DNA of 64,000 nt from Antedon mediterranea (lineage: Eukaryota; Echinodermata; Crinoidea; Comatulida; Antedonidae), in contig NC_092675.1 of the NCBI RefSeq assembly GCF_964355755.1, positions 2,080,312-2,144,311 of the forward strand. The letters run 5' to 3'. Every line of letters begins with the position of its first letter. The first letter of the stretch is position 1. Under the pieces are notes generated by a model, which had not been told where the DNA came from, did not search any database, and saw nothing but the letters and a program-made list of their open reading frames with translations. This document shows positions 45,100 to 58,600 of the stretch, piece by piece. The translations under genes and the position numbers were made by a program.

Positions 45100-48000
45100 G
45101 GTTTTGGCCGTGGTCCTAATGAAGAACAATCTGAACCATCTTTGAAAGTCACTAAACACATTGATTGTATTTCTTGGAATATTAACGGTATTAATAACAA
45201 ATTCGCTGATTCTGACTTTATTGAGTATGTTAACAAATTTGACATAATTTGTTTTAGTGAAACATGGGATAAATATCGGAACGATTACAATATTGAAGGT
45301 TTTACTTGCATATCAAAATTACCAGATAAAACAAGTCGACATGGAAGAAATAGTGGAGGCGTAATGGTATATTATAAATTAAATCTCGTCGTTGAAGAAC
45401 TGCCAAGTGCATCGAATAACATTATTTGGTTAAGGATTACTCTATCCCCAACCGACACTGTTGTAATCGGTTTTTTGTATAGACCACCAAGTACATCCAG
45501 TTACGCGACAACTGACTTTTTTGACATTTTATCTAACGAATATTTGCATTACAGCTCCCAAATATCAGACATAGTATATGTAGTTGGCGACTTTAATGGT
45601 AGAACTGGTTCGGAGGACGATTACATATCTGCTGACGAAAATGACACATGGAACAATAATCTATTTCTGGAAGACAACATCCGGATTGAAAGTAGAACGA
45701 ATTCTGATTGTATACTAAATTGCTACGGTAAAGATATATTAGAATTTTGCAAAGAAACTGGTATGCGAATCACAAATGGTAGAATTGATAAAGAATCATC
45801 CAGTGGTTTTACATTTATCAGTTCACAAGGTAAAAGTGTATGTGATTACCTTCTTACTAACTCAAACAACTTTAAACTAATATCTTATTTAAGAATTGAT
45901 GACCGTGTTGAATCGGATCATATGCCAATTGCCTTTAGTATTCAATTCAAAGACAAAGAACACACCAAAATGATTGTCAATGAAGATGACACGTTTACCC
46001 AGAGTACGTTCAAATGGTCCAACATTTACATTAATGCATCCAAAGTCAGATGGGAACATGATATCATTGAAACTATTGATAATGATTTTATGAATGCTAT
46101 CTCTCAAAATAAAATTGATGAGGCAGTTTCACATTTATGTAAAATTTTTGAATACGTATGTAAAGGAATTAAGTATACACAAACAAGTAAGTCTTCAACT
46201 TCTACAAAACGAAACGAATGGTTTGATAAAGATTGTAAGAACCTTAAAATGCAGGTTAAACAATCATTAAAGAGATTTAGAATTATGCGCACTCAACCTT
46301 TTTTAAATAATTATATTCAGATAAAAAAGCAATATAAATCGCTATTAAAATGCAAAAAAAATAACTTTCATAAAAGAATACGCAAACAAATTATCGATTC
46401 ACTCAATACAAAGGATAGCAAAACGTTTTGGATGAAGTTGAAGACAAAACAGAAATTATCTTGCGAACTTTCTATTAATCAATGTTATATTCATTTTAAG
46501 AACCTATTTAAAAACGATGAGTCTATTGGTAGCGCTGAGTTGCCAAAAATCACAGAATGCCAACAGAATGAAGACGATGATAATTTAGACCACGACATAA
46601 CGGTGGATGAAATAAAAAAAGCATTTAATTCTCAAAATAGTGGAAAAGCTCCCGGCATTGATGGAATGAATTTTGAATTTTTGCTAAACGCCCCCAACAT
46701 TATTTTTGATATTTTAAAAATTCTTTTTAACGCCATATTTTTAGTTGAAAAATTTCCCAAACAATGGGCAACAAGCTTAATCGTTCCAATTTTTAAAAAT
46801 GGAGATAAAAACAAACCTGAAAATTATAGAGGTATTTCTTTAATTCCAATCCTAGGAAAAATATTTTTAAATATTCTTAATTCTAGGTTAACACAATTTA
46901 CAAATAGTAAAAAGTTAATTCATGAGGAACAAGCAGGCTTTCGTAAGGGATATAGAACGACAGATAATATATTCATTTTAGATACCCTCATCTCTAAATA
47001 CTTAGATAAAAAGCGGGGTAGGATTTTTGTTTGTTTTGTTGATCTTAAACGTGCCTTTGACTCTATAAATCATACACTTTTACTACATAAGTTGAAATGT
47101 ATCGGTGTTTCAGGCAGAATGTTACACATAATAAATTCCTTATACCAAAACTTATCTGCTCATGTTAAAATTGGCAACAAACTTAGTCCATCTTTTAATT
47201 GTTCGATTGGAGTACAACAAGGTTCTCCGTTGTCGTCTTTACTCTTTAATATTTACATTAATGATTTGAGTGGTATACTTAATCAGGTAAACGATTTCAT
47301 TCAAATTGGAGATTGTCATATGAATCATCTTCTTTATGCAGATGACTTAGTGCTTGTTAGTGATACGGTGAAAGGTCTCCAAAAATTAATAAATAAACTT
47401 GAACTTTATTGTGATACTTGGAAACTTACTGTAAACACTACAAAATCCAAAATTATGGTTTTTAAAAATGGCCGCAATTTAAGGAACAACGAAAAATGGA
47501 AGTATAAAAATATTCAATTAAAAATTGTTAATTCGTATAATTATCTTGGTGTTATTTTTAGTTCAAATGGTGCATGGAACAACTCAATGCAACATAATCA
47601 ACAAAAAGCAAATCAAAGTTTATTCTGCTTAAAATCATTCATTTATCGTAACTTATCTTTTCTTCCAATTAATACATGGAACCATATTTTTGATGTGAAA
47701 ATACTTCCTATTTTAACGTATGGAAGCGAAATCTGGGGAATGTCAGATAGCACAAACATTATAGAAAAAACACATACTAAATTTTGTAGATATTTATTGC
47801 AAGTTGGAAAAAATGCACCAAATGCCGCTGTTACTTCTGAGTTAGGTAGATTACCACTTTCTTTGGATTGTTTAGTTACAGTTATAAGATTTTGGTTACA
47901 TATTATTACTTTAGATCATGACAGATTCATTTTTAAGTGTTATGAGTTTCAACTTAGAAAAGTTAACCGTAATGAGAATTGTTGGGCACAACAGGTCAAA

Positions 48001-48531
48001 CACTTACTCTTTTCTACTGGTTTTGGTTATATATGGTTACAACAATATGTTAATAGTAAAGGTTTATTTTTGAGAGAATTTAAGTTGCGCTTATGTGATA
48101 TTGAAAAACAAAAATGCATTCAAAAATTTAGTTTACATAATAAGTTAAGGCTCTTTTCTCTTTATAAAAAAGAAATATGTTTAAGTTATCACTTGACCAA
48201 CATCATTAATTTTAAACAAAGAAGATTATTAACTAAGTTACGTTTAGGGATATTAGAGCTAGAAATTGAAAAGGGCAGATGGGAGGGTGTAGAAAGATAT
48301 AAGAGAACGTGTAAATTATGTAAAAAGAACATTGTTGAGGATGAATATCATTTTATTTTGCAATGCACATTTTACAATGATTTAAGAAAAAGTTTTATTC
48401 CAAGATTTATTCGTGTTTTTCCTTCTATTAATAAGCTTTGTTTATTACTTTCCAACACAAATTTTACTTATAATTTAGGAAAATACGTCTACTTTGCTTT
48501 TGAAAGAAGAAACCATTATCTTAAGTTATAG
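45100..48531 (+). CDS. LINE ORF2: APE endonuclease plus reverse transcriptase, about 1140 aa, no proper ATG
   Basis: Open from the codon after the ORF1 stop to TAG at 48529-48531. The endonuclease begins at about 45157 with DCISWNINGINNK, followed by FSETW, VVGDFNGRTG and ESDHMPIAF. The RT has NYRGISLIPILGKIF, EEQAGFRKGYRTTDNIF, CFVDLKRAFDSINH, GVQQGSPLSSLLFNIYIND and catalytic YADD (from 47335). The C terminus has CKLCKKNIVEDEYHFILQC (C-x2-C...H-x4-C). The first in-frame ATG, 45364, lies after the endonuclease Asn and Glu residues, so normal initiation would give a dead nuclease; readthrough, reinitiation or a non-AUG codon (for example TTG 45142) is implied. The clade is inferred from motif style. 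Confidence 0.93.
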   Translation, partial: GFGRGPNEEQSEPSLKVTKHIDCISWNINGINNKFADSDFIEYVNKFDIICFSETWDKYRNDYNIEGFTCISKLPDKTSRHGRNSGGVMVYYKLNLVVEELPSASNNIIWLRITLSPTDTVVIGFLYRPPSTSSYATTDFFDILSNEYLHYSSQISDIVYVVGDFNGRTGSEDDYISADENDTWNNNLFLEDNIRIESRTNSDCILNCYGKDILEFCKETGMRITNGRIDKESSSGFTFISSQGKSVCDYLLTNSNNFKLISYLRIDDRVESDHMPIAFSIQFKDKEHTKMIVNEDDTFTQSTFKWSNIYINASKVRWEHDIIETIDNDFMNAISQNKIDEAVSHLCKIFEYVCKGIKYTQTSKSSTSTKRNEWFDKDCKNLKMQVKQSLKRFRIMRTQPFLNNYIQIKKQYKSLLKCKKNNFHKRIRKQIIDSLNTKDSKTFWMKLKTKQKLSCELSINQCYIHFKNLFKNDESIGSAELPKITECQQNEDDDNLDHDITVDEIKKAFNSQNSGKAPGIDGMNFEFLLNAPNIIFDILKILFNAIFLVEKFPKQWATSLIVPIFKNGDKNKPENYRGISLIPILGKIFLNILNSRLTQFTNSKKLIHEEQAGFRKGYRTTDNIFILDTLISKYLDKKRGRIFVCFVDLKRAFDSINHTLLLHKLKCIGVSGRMLHIINSLYQNLSAHVKIGNKLSPSFNCSIGVQQGSPLSSLLFNIYINDLSGILNQVNDFIQIGDCHMNHLLYADDLVLVSDTVKGLQKLINKLELYCDTWKLTVNTTKSKIMVFKNGRNLRNNEKWKYKNIQLKIVNSYNYLGVIFSSNGAWNNSMQHNQQKANQSLFCLKSFIYRNLSFLPINTWNHIFDVKILPILTYGSEIWGMSDSTNIIEKTHTKFCRYLLQVGKNAPNAAVTSELGRLPLSLDCLVTVIRFWLHIITLDHDRFIFKCYEFQLRKVNRNENCWAQQVKHLLFSTGFGYIWLQQYVNSKGLFLREFKLRLCDIEKQKCIQKFSLHNKLRLFSLYKKEICLSYHLTNIINFKQRRLLTKLRLGILELEIEKGRWEGVERYKRTCKLCKKNIVEDEYHFILQCTFYNDLRKSFIPRFIRVFPSINKLCLLLSNTNFTYNLGKYVYFAFERRNHYLKL

Positions 48532-48614
48532 TTAATTTTTATTTGTTTGTATTAGGGCCAAAGGCCAATATACTTTGAACCAATAAATTCCCTGAAAAGG
48601 GAAAGAAGAAGATG

Positions 48615-49684
48615 TTACATACTAATAAAAAAAAACGTTCATAACAAAACAATCAGGAAACATAACATTAATATTTAAGCTCCAACTGAACAGACGGATA
48701 TTTGTACGCATCTATGTGTCATGCAATCTTACGGCAATAAATAATAATACGATACTAAATGTCTACATAAAAAAAGAAAATATCCGAGAGATTGACCTAA
48801 CACATACTTACATAATAATTCCATTTTCAGTTCTAAAATTCAATGAATGTTGTGCTGTAAGTTCGTTAAAACATTTCATATTTTTACCAGCACGTATGAA
48901 CTTTCATTCGAATAATAATTCCAATTAATAATTTTCAATTTAAAAGAACGAAGACAATGTTTACGATAAACTATTCTAGGTGTGCTTGTAAACTATTATT
49001 ATTATTCTATTCCATCAATTGGCAGAAAAGCATCTATCATGTAATCATGTAGATTTTAGATTATGATGATGATATGATGATGATAATATGATGATGATAA
49101 TAATGATGATATGATGATGACAATATTATGATGATGATAATGATGATATGATGATAATATGATGATGATTATAAGATGATATGGTATGATATGATAATGA
49201 TATGATGATGATGATGATGACGACGATGCTGATGTGACACTTTGTCATTAAGACTTCAAACGTAGGATAAATTGATGTAATATTTAGTCATCGTCTGAAC
49301 TATACATTGAGTAGTGCCACAAAGTCATTATCGGTATCATTTTGTTATATGTGTTAAGTTATTTATATAAATTGATAATTTATGGTTAATAAGGAACTAA
49401 ATAATATAACATAACACTAATAACCTAGTTGTTACATTTACTGCAAGGTTATCATGGTTTCCCGGAATCTATGTTTAAACGGGAAATAGTTGAAAAACAA
49501 GACAGAAACTGTTACACAAAGATAATAAGAATAAACAACAAAACTCAATAGCCTATTGAACTTATTACTAAGGTAAATGTTACGTGTACGTCAGTGTTCA
49601 GTGGTATTTGCAGTTTGTCGGAGTACAAAACGAATAAGTGATAAAGAAAGACTTTTCAACAAACATCTTTTCAAGAAAATCCTG
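48615..49684. other. Spacer upstream of GPCR-B, with GAT microsatellite
   Basis: No exon supported. It contains an ATGATG-type microsatellite at about 49062-49230, and the promoter and 5' UTR of the gene starting at 49685 must lie in the right part. No clear promoter motif was recognised. Confidence 0.5.
49062..49230 (+). repeat. (GAT/GATA)n microsatellite
   Basis: Imperfect run of GATGAT and GATAAT triplets over about 170 bp, 450 bp before the GPCR-B start codon. Confidence 0.85.
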
Positions 49685-52600
49685 ATGAATTTGTTTGTGT
49701 TGATTTTGTTGTCAATTCCTCATGTAATTATTTCCGTACCTACGGCAGGACGGTGAGTTTTTTTTAGTAATTTTTCTTAAAATATTTCTTTGTTCATGCA
49801 AAGTTAATGTTACAGTACTTAATTTGTTTGGAAAGAATCGATATTTTTTTACACGAAAGACAGCGTTTATGCGTTTATGCGTTTATGCGTCCGATACAAT
49901 GTCTTCTTGAATTTGTTTAAATATTGAGTTTGCGTGCATAGTTTGATGTTCTTTGAATAAATATGAATAACTATTGTCAGATTTGTTACTATAGATTGAG
50001 CTTAAAATAGAAATATTGATGGGTAGCGAATTGTAGTTTGTAACAGCTGCACTTCTTTGCATGATCTCTGCTGCTGAAAAATATATAATGAATTTGAGCA
50101 ACGCATAGCAAACGCATTGACAATGTGAAAACGAATAAATACTGTTACAAATAATTACTATTTTTTAGTCCTCATGTGTGTTCCAGAAAGGTTTCTTCTG
50201 TGCATTCAGTGACAGTTTCTTATTCCGTCTCTTATTCGACTCGATACTATTCATATTGTGGTGTGTTTGGTTGGGGTCGGTGTACAGCATACAGGTAAAC
50301 AAATCTAGTAAACTACAGTAGTTGAGAATAGTAATGAATAATGAATGTCATTATTACTATCAAACGGTCGTTGCCACTGCTGCATGAAGATCATTTCTTT
50401 AAAAATTGCGATTTGAATTTTTTATTAATTTAGGACTAAATACCGTAGGGAATATCGCAAGGAGTACCGCACGACGTACTCAACGAACTATTTTTGCTGT
50501 AGCGGTTGGGCGGAGAGTGGAAATGGGGGTTGTTCAATTCGTAAGTTTACTTTCCTATTATTGTACAAAGACATTAAATTTCTTAGATCTGTGAATAACT
50601 AAACAAAATTATGCATGAGGTCGTGACGTATAGTCAGCAGCCTTGCTTTACGTGCCGATTTTCTATGTTTGTTGTTTTCTTTTTATTAAGTAGGATACTG
50701 TAGGGATTATTTAGTGTGTTACCAGCATCACAGTCGAACTTATTTAACTTAGAAAAAAAAGACCATGGATAGCATACGTCATTGTAGGCTATTTCAACGA
50801 ACTATTATGTGGATTCTGTCTGGGAGCATACTGAGTTCAGGTTCCTAATTGTAATCTACTATTGTTTCGGTTAATTGTTGTTTTTTGTTTTAAACTTAGT
50901 ATAAAGCTGACAGACTTTTGTGTCCATTTTAGAAGACACACATATCATTACAATTGTACTTTCTGATAGCTATTTGTAACCCTTCGTGTAAGAACAAGGG
51001 CCAATGTGTATCACCCAGCAACTGTGATTGTCCAGATACATATACAGGCAGCAGATGCGAAATTGGTAAGTGTCTAAACACAAAAAAAAATAGCATTCAC
51101 AAACTCTTGGTAGATATTTTAGACACCTAACACCTAATAAAACCAATTTTCCTATGCTAGATTTAAAAATAAATCCATTATGTTGTTAACAATTACTGTA
51201 GGTGATATATTTTCGAACAGATAGGCACCAAATAATGGTAAATAATGTCGATTTTAGAGTGAACCAAAAATATTCCCTAATAGATTTTCAATGAAAACGA
51301 CTTAAGCAAAATCCACACTTTATGATTTTTTTTTCATAAACTAGAGTCTGATATTTATGGCATCGGTTTTTTTTTTATTGAAATCTCAAAATAGATTTTA
51401 AACTGAACTAGGCTTAATATCTCAAAAGATGAGGTTACGGCTCTGCGCCGATTTTGTGGTGCCATGCCTAATTTGCATATATCAAATTAATTTAGAATGA
51501 ATAAAGAAATAAATTAAAATAATCAGTGTTTATGAAATTTATTTACAATAATATGATTAAATAAAGACATTTTGTGTAAAACAATAAAAAGCGTAACTTG
51601 TGTGTATGCGTTGAAAGTACGATTTTAAACGAACTTACAGTAACATTATGTATTCACAACAAACGTACCCTCATACAGTAACATTGTATTATAATACAGA
51701 TGTCAATGAGTGTTCGGTGAGGTTTAAGGGAGGCTGCCAACATCGTTGTACAAATCTTCGTGGATCTTTCAGATGTTCATGTTACAATGGATATTCTGGC
51801 ACAAAGTACTGTACAGGTAATAACATACTCTATTACAAATACACTATTTGCAATTGAAACAACTGTTGTTCAATAAACATAATTTTAATACTAGATTTAA
51901 TTCGTCACTATGACGAATTATAGGTTATATGCATTGATTTAAATAAAGATAATTGATTGATTTAAGATATTTTGAATGATTGATTTTCTCAGAATCTTTA
52001 GTTATTTATAATATATGATATCCGGTATCATACTCCGATCAAAGATCCTTCTGCGTATATAATGTCATAAACCACATTTGTGTGTTTATCTAAATTTCAT
52101 TATAAATCATCTGTATAATATGTACACTAAGAAATACAATTAAACAAACAAGCCATACACAACTGACTAAAAATTATGGAAAGATTCCTCCGTGTATTTG
52201 TAACTATACAGTAACCACTTTGGTGCAGATAGATTATTACATACCGCATTGAATTATAATGTTTTACTATGATGACATCTTTAAAGATTTTTAAAAATGA
52301 TGCACTGTCAAACTATATACTTTTAACTTTAATATATGAACTTCTTAAGGAAGAAAGTTAATGTTAAGTTTGTTATTTCGGCCTAAGAAAATGTTATAAT
52401 TTGTTTGATTGTCGAAATTAATTTTTGTAAATTTAATATGCCAAAAATTTAATGATGACTTAATCAACTTTTGTTCTCTTAATTTCATAATAAATCATAC
52501 ATATGATACATACACTTCAAGAAAATGAAATAAAAAATTGGTGTTCCCGAGCATTCTAACGATATATATTAATTTTAAAATTTAGCATATTTTCACCATT

Positions 52601-55600
52601 TTGTTAACTTACACGTGCGTAGCCTGTCACTTTTGACGTGCTCGTATAACGCTGTTTCGCGTTGAAAAGTTAATACAATATGATGATATTGTTAAAGAAA
52701 GGTTATACAACAGTAATCGGACAAAAACATAAATCAAAGAAACTAGTTGCAATTGATACAACTGATGTTTTGTTTCATTATTTGTTTAATTGACATTATT
52801 GCTTACAATAAACATCAATTTATTCCATTGTTAAAGACACTTTTCCTGCAATTGTTTACGTGTTGTGAAATCAATGAACATATAATATTACATTAAACCA
52901 TGTCATCATTCCTGAATAATGTACATTCTGTGAATAATTTAGATAAAAAAGAGAAAAAAATAATGTACCCTCGCTGATCTCGTTGAATGGTATTTACCAG
53001 GCGTGCATATAGCTAGTGTGTAAGCTCCTGATAACAGCGGTAACGCAAGAACATCGTACTCTTGTATAGCTATAGATACAAATACTAACGGTAACATATA
53101 CGTAAAACATAAACAACTTAATGAAGCAGAAGAAGTAATGTTTGTTGGTGTTAAGATTGATAAACATTTAATTTGGAACAGTCATATTAATGATGTTAAA
53201 AACTAGAAAGAAGGCAGGCATTTTATTCAAACTAAGATATGTTGTACCCACAAATATATTAATCTTATTATATAAAATGTTTATTCAACCAAGTATCACT
53301 TATGGCATAGAAGTTTGGGGTAGCACGTATAAAACATATTTACAACCTATTGTTATCATTCAAAAAATGTGTATGCGGTGTATAACTTTTTCTGATTTTA
53401 ATGCTTCGTCGTCTCCGATATTTAAGCAACTTAATATTCTAGATGTTCATAAACTATACGAATTATGTGTACTTAATTTTGTTTTTGATTTATATAATAG
53501 AAACTCTGCACATCAAATCAGTTATTATTTTAGTACAGTTGATCATTTACGAACTACTAGGTTTAAAAAAGGTAATAACTTATCTGACCCAAAAGCCCGT
53601 ACTATGGCTGGTCAATTTAGAATTTCGTTTACTGGCACACAATTTTGGAATAATTTATCACTCGACATAAAAAATAATACATCAAAAATTAATTTCATAA
53701 AAATATAACTGAACTACTGTTATCGAGATACTGATTAATGCTGGCCCACCTCTTTCTTTTTGTCATTATTGTGTTTTCTTACATTATTGTATAATTATAT
53801 TATCAAAATCGTTTGCACTGAACAGTATTATAATTGTTAATCAGGTGTAAACCATTGACTAGCGAAAGCTATTTATTTATACGTTCTGGCTTTGGCGAAT
53901 GAAGAATTACAGCAAAATTGCAAAAGACCCGGTATTTTCGCTAAACAGTTGACGGTTCTTTATTTATTTTTTTTTATAATGATGATTGTGATACAAAATT
54001 TACAAAAACTATGTAATTTATTCTAACATATCACTAATTATATTTCTTTATAAGATATTAATGAGTGTGCTAGTGGTACACACGGATGTGCTCACCGTTG
54101 TATCAACTCAATGGGTAGCTTCAGATGTGATTGTAGACAGGGATGGTCACTTCATTACAACAAGAAAGACTGCACAGGTTAACAGTTTATTTCAATAGTA
54201 TAATGTATAATGATAGTGTGGAAGTTTGTTTGATAGTTAGATTCTGTTCAGATGTCGATAATAATAAATATGGGCATAATTATCTAATTCCAACTTTTGC
54301 TTTGTATTTATAGTATTTGAATTGAATTTTAAATAATCAATTGTTGTCTTATTTAATCCATACGATCAAAAAGCGAATCGTTGTGGTACATTTAAATGTT
54401 GTGATTAAAGGCGTTATTTGTTTTTATCCCAAATGTTTATAAAATCGCTGCCCTGTTTTGGGAGTTTCAAAACTGTTTCACCTGAAATACGCATGTCCAA
54501 TAATAAACATAATTGTTTTATAATACGTTCTGTAACAGATATCAATGAGTGTTCAGTGAATAATGGAGGCTGTCAACATTCTTGTAAAAATCTTCGTGGG
54601 TCTTTCAAATGTTTGTGTTCCGATGGATATTCTGGCACAAAGTACTGTACAGGTAATATATCATGGAAAAAGCCTCATTTGTTTCTATTATTTGATTATT
54701 TGCCGCCCTCTTTAATATTTCTTTTAATGGAAAATCTTGATTTACGGCTATTATAGTTGTTATTATACGGTTATTAAATTATCATATAAGGAACGTTTGA
54801 GGGTATTAGATTTACCAAATTTAATTTATAGACGCCATAGAGTTGACATGATTCAAGTTTTCAAAATTATAAATGGTATGGAGTCTGTCTTAAGTGATTT
54901 TTTTTTAATTAGATGTCGATTTAAGGGCCCGTGGACATAGGTATACATTAAAGTTCCATCGAGAAAAGTTAAACTTGAGAAGGAATTCTTTTCGTTTAGA
55001 GTTGTACTTTTGTGGAATTGTCTTTCTGACTATGTTGTTTAAGCTAGTTCTTTAAATTTGTTTAAAAATAGACTAAATGAGGCTTGGGTAAACCATCCAT
55101 TAAAGTTCACATCGTTTGTATAATATGACATGATAATCGCGAGGGGGCTTATGAGCTTCGCCTCAATTTCCCTCTATTCATACGACTATGAAGGATTACA
55201 AGTAAACAAGTAAGTAAACAAGAAAGTTCCATTTCTGAGAATACAGTTTGAAAAATTGTTCAATCAGTTGGTTTGATTTTAAAAATGTAAAACATCTCTC
55301 CCATACTGGACTGCGAGGTTTTATACTGCCTTAAAACTTTTAGGGTTCTCGTCGACATTAACCTTAACTTTATTCTCAAGTTCCGAGTCATGTATCTTTT
55401 TCTTTATAAGATGTTAATGAATGTGACGTTGGTATAGACAGATGCGACCAAGGTTGTCACAACTCAATCGGTAGCTTCAGCTGCAGTTGTAGACAAGGAT
55501 GGTCACTTGATCAAGATAAGAAAAGCTGCACAGGTATGTCATTTCTGAGAATCCATAGAGTTGAAAACAAATTTCTTAAATCATGTGGTGTGACTTCAAG

Positions 55601-58600
55601 ATCTTACACTACCTAAAACCATCAAGGTCGTGGTGGAAATTAACGATATTTTTGACATTCTTTAAATAGTTGCGATGATCTTTGTCGAACGTTATTATTG
55701 TTTCTGTTCACTTTATTCTTAAGTTCCGAGTCCTATTAATTAGACACAATTCCAACTTATACATCGTCTGATATCTACTTTATAGATGTCAATGAATGTG
55801 ATGCTGGCATAGACGGATGTGAACAACATTGTTCAAATTCCATCGGTAGTTTTAGCTGTTATTGCATGCATGGATGGAAACTTAATCCAGATAATAAAAG
55901 CTGTACAGGTATGAAAATACCATTTCTGAGATCCTTATAAATCAGTTAAAAATCCATCCATTGAGCTATCATTGTTTTAAACATCTGATGGAATGGTTCA
56001 CATTCAGTCGCACTGTCACCCAGTTAAAGAGACTGTAGTCTGGTATGAACGTCTGTCTTCTGCTTAGAACAGTTAGCGATTAGATCACTGCTTGTTTCAT
56101 AAAATAGTTTTAACAATTTCAACCTGCTTTTTTATTTCTATCTACAAATATAAAAGGGTGATATCTTTTCTAATTACAAAAAAAACCACAATTTAATTAC
56201 TTTAAAAATTAATTTAATTAATTCACAGGTCCACCACCAATAATATACGAGAATGGTACCACAGCAACCTATGCCCCTATTATTACAATGATATCTACTA
56301 CATTAGAAGAAGTTACCACTGTTTATGATACCACAACCAATTGCTCTGATTCAAAAAGAATTGAGAGTTGGGATTTTGTTTCCAATACTAGTCGGCATAT
56401 GGTGGTTATATCTAAAACACTCGTATTATTCATAAATATTCTTATTCTAAACTCTATTTTGCTTAGAAAAACTATATTCAAGATTAAATTAATTCAAAAT
56501 TAAACCTGCAATTAATAATATGAGTCATACTATTCACCCAGATTCAACAACATACAGGAATGTTACTGCTGCAACAGACGTACCTAATACCCAGATGATT
56601 TCTACTACATCCGAGGAAGGTACACCAGCTTATGATACCGATACCCCAACCAACTGGCCTGATAATACTCTTCCAGATGGTAACTTCTCGTTTAGCTTAA
56701 CCATGTATCCTATACTAATTGACAATTCTTAATGCTACGGCCCATGCATTCTGTTTTGCTGTTACTGTGCTGGTTGTAGGTTTTTAGATACACAAAATTG
56801 TCGCCATGATTTTTCAAGAATCAAGTTTTGGAAGGTTTAGACAATATACTACTGTGTTTGTTTGTTTGTTTTATGCGACTGTGACTAACTTATATTTACA
56901 TAATTGCTTTAAAAATGATTTTTCTAAAGTTTATCATAATATTCACGCAGATCCAACAACAGCAACATTGATTTCTACTGCATTAGAAAAAGTTACAACT
57001 GACGGTGGTACTGTTTCAGATGGTGAGTTCGAAAACTTTTATTTAAGAAACAAAAATGTAATTAAAACACATCTGCAATACAGATCCATCGACAATTTAC
57101 GAGAATGCTACCACAGCAGTAGATGCACTTACTACTCCAGTGATATCTACTGCATCAGAAGAAGTTACAACTGTTTATGACGGTACTGGTAAGTTGTTAG
57201 TATAGTTAGAATTCATTTTGGCCCTCCAGCTGATTTTGCTGTTTGAAAGATACGTCGTCGGAAAAAAACAAAAAACATTCTTAATATTCATAATTATTAT
57301 AGATGTTATAAATTATCAGATGTATAAATATATGTAAATAGACGTAAGGAACAAAACTGCAATACTATAAATCGTAATATTTACCCAGATCCAGCAAGTG
57401 CAACAGACGTCCCTACTACACAAGTGATTTCAAGTAAGCCCGAAGAAGTTCCAACTACAACCAATTTGCCTGATGTTACTGTTTCAGATGGTAAGCTGGC
57501 GTATTATTTAACCATTATACAGTATCCTATGTTGAGAAAATCAAAAAATTAAAGTAACTATTCGTACACACACACACATTTCCCATTAATACCTCAGCTA
57601 TTTCAATAATGAGTTAATTATCATTAGTTTATTCAACTATGTTCGTGCTTTTGATGACACTTTTGTAAATCTGTAAAAACTGTATCAAATTATATGGAAA
57701 AAGAAGATTCATGCTCATCAGATTCTTAAAATAGGTCTTCTTCAAATAGCTGGAAAAGTTTCTATATTTGGAGAATTTTTAAAATAAAATACTGCTTTGA
57801 AAAATAACTTTTATATATAACTTCTAAATATTTACTCACAGACACATCAAATGTAACAACAAATGACACTACCATAGAAACAGATGCTTCTACCCCCACA
57901 ACGATCTCTACTCCATCCGAAGAAGTTATCAAAACTAAATCATTAAGGAATGCTATAACTATTCCAGTCTGTAAGTTGCGATTTTATTCTGTTTGCTGTG
58001 AAACATTCGGATCTATTGTCATCGTATAAGTACATCTTTGTTTGCTTTAAGCGTTTGTTTCTTTGTACATAAACTACTTAAATACATTTAGATACTACGC
58101 CACGGATAAACATAATATGTCCAGACGACATAAAAACACAGGATCAGTCACCGACTTGGCACGTACCAGAGGGCAATGACGAAAATGTAATCTGTACTGA
58201 ACCATCAAATAGAAAATATGAGATTGGTTCGACTAATAAAGTTAAGTGTATGGTCGGAAACCGTGCTAATAGCAAAGCCGAATGCTCATTTTTTATAATT
58301 ATTCGTAAGTAAACCACTGGTTTTGTTTTTTTAGCATTCCTCTTTGCAAAATGTCACAATCATGGGTAAAAGCGCTCGTTAATGTGAGTTAATTCTGTAC
58401 TATTTGAATTATGTTATCAGGGATCACGAGTGAAATTATTGTCATTTCACTCTTTCCTAGTGATGTTATAAATCGCTTACGATTATTTTGTGTCTATCTT
58501 TACTTTCCTTTTAGAATCTGATCTTACTTTGAAGATAACTGAAATCACAATGGTATGATTTCTCTTTTCTATAACTTGCACTTGAAATCAATTTTCTAAT

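Larger units (their letters stand above)
44441..48614 (+). mobile_element. CR1/L2/Jockey-group LINE with open ORF1 and ORF2
   Basis: Two-ORF non-LTR retrotransposon in the spacer between the GPCR genes, same strand. The 3' end carries two successive hairpins (GGCC-AAA-GGCC at 48556-48566; TTCCC-GGGAA arms at 48588-48592 and 48599-48603), an AATAAA at 48582-48587 and a short GAA-repeat tail instead of poly(A). The 5' boundary is approximate and I could not identify a target-site duplication. The uninterrupted ORFs indicate a recent copy. Confidence 0.85.

Noticed and set aside
45142-45144. TTG at 45142 taken as a normal ORF2 start
   Set aside because: It is not an ATG and the frame is already open from the codon after the ORF1 stop, so it marks no natural boundary.
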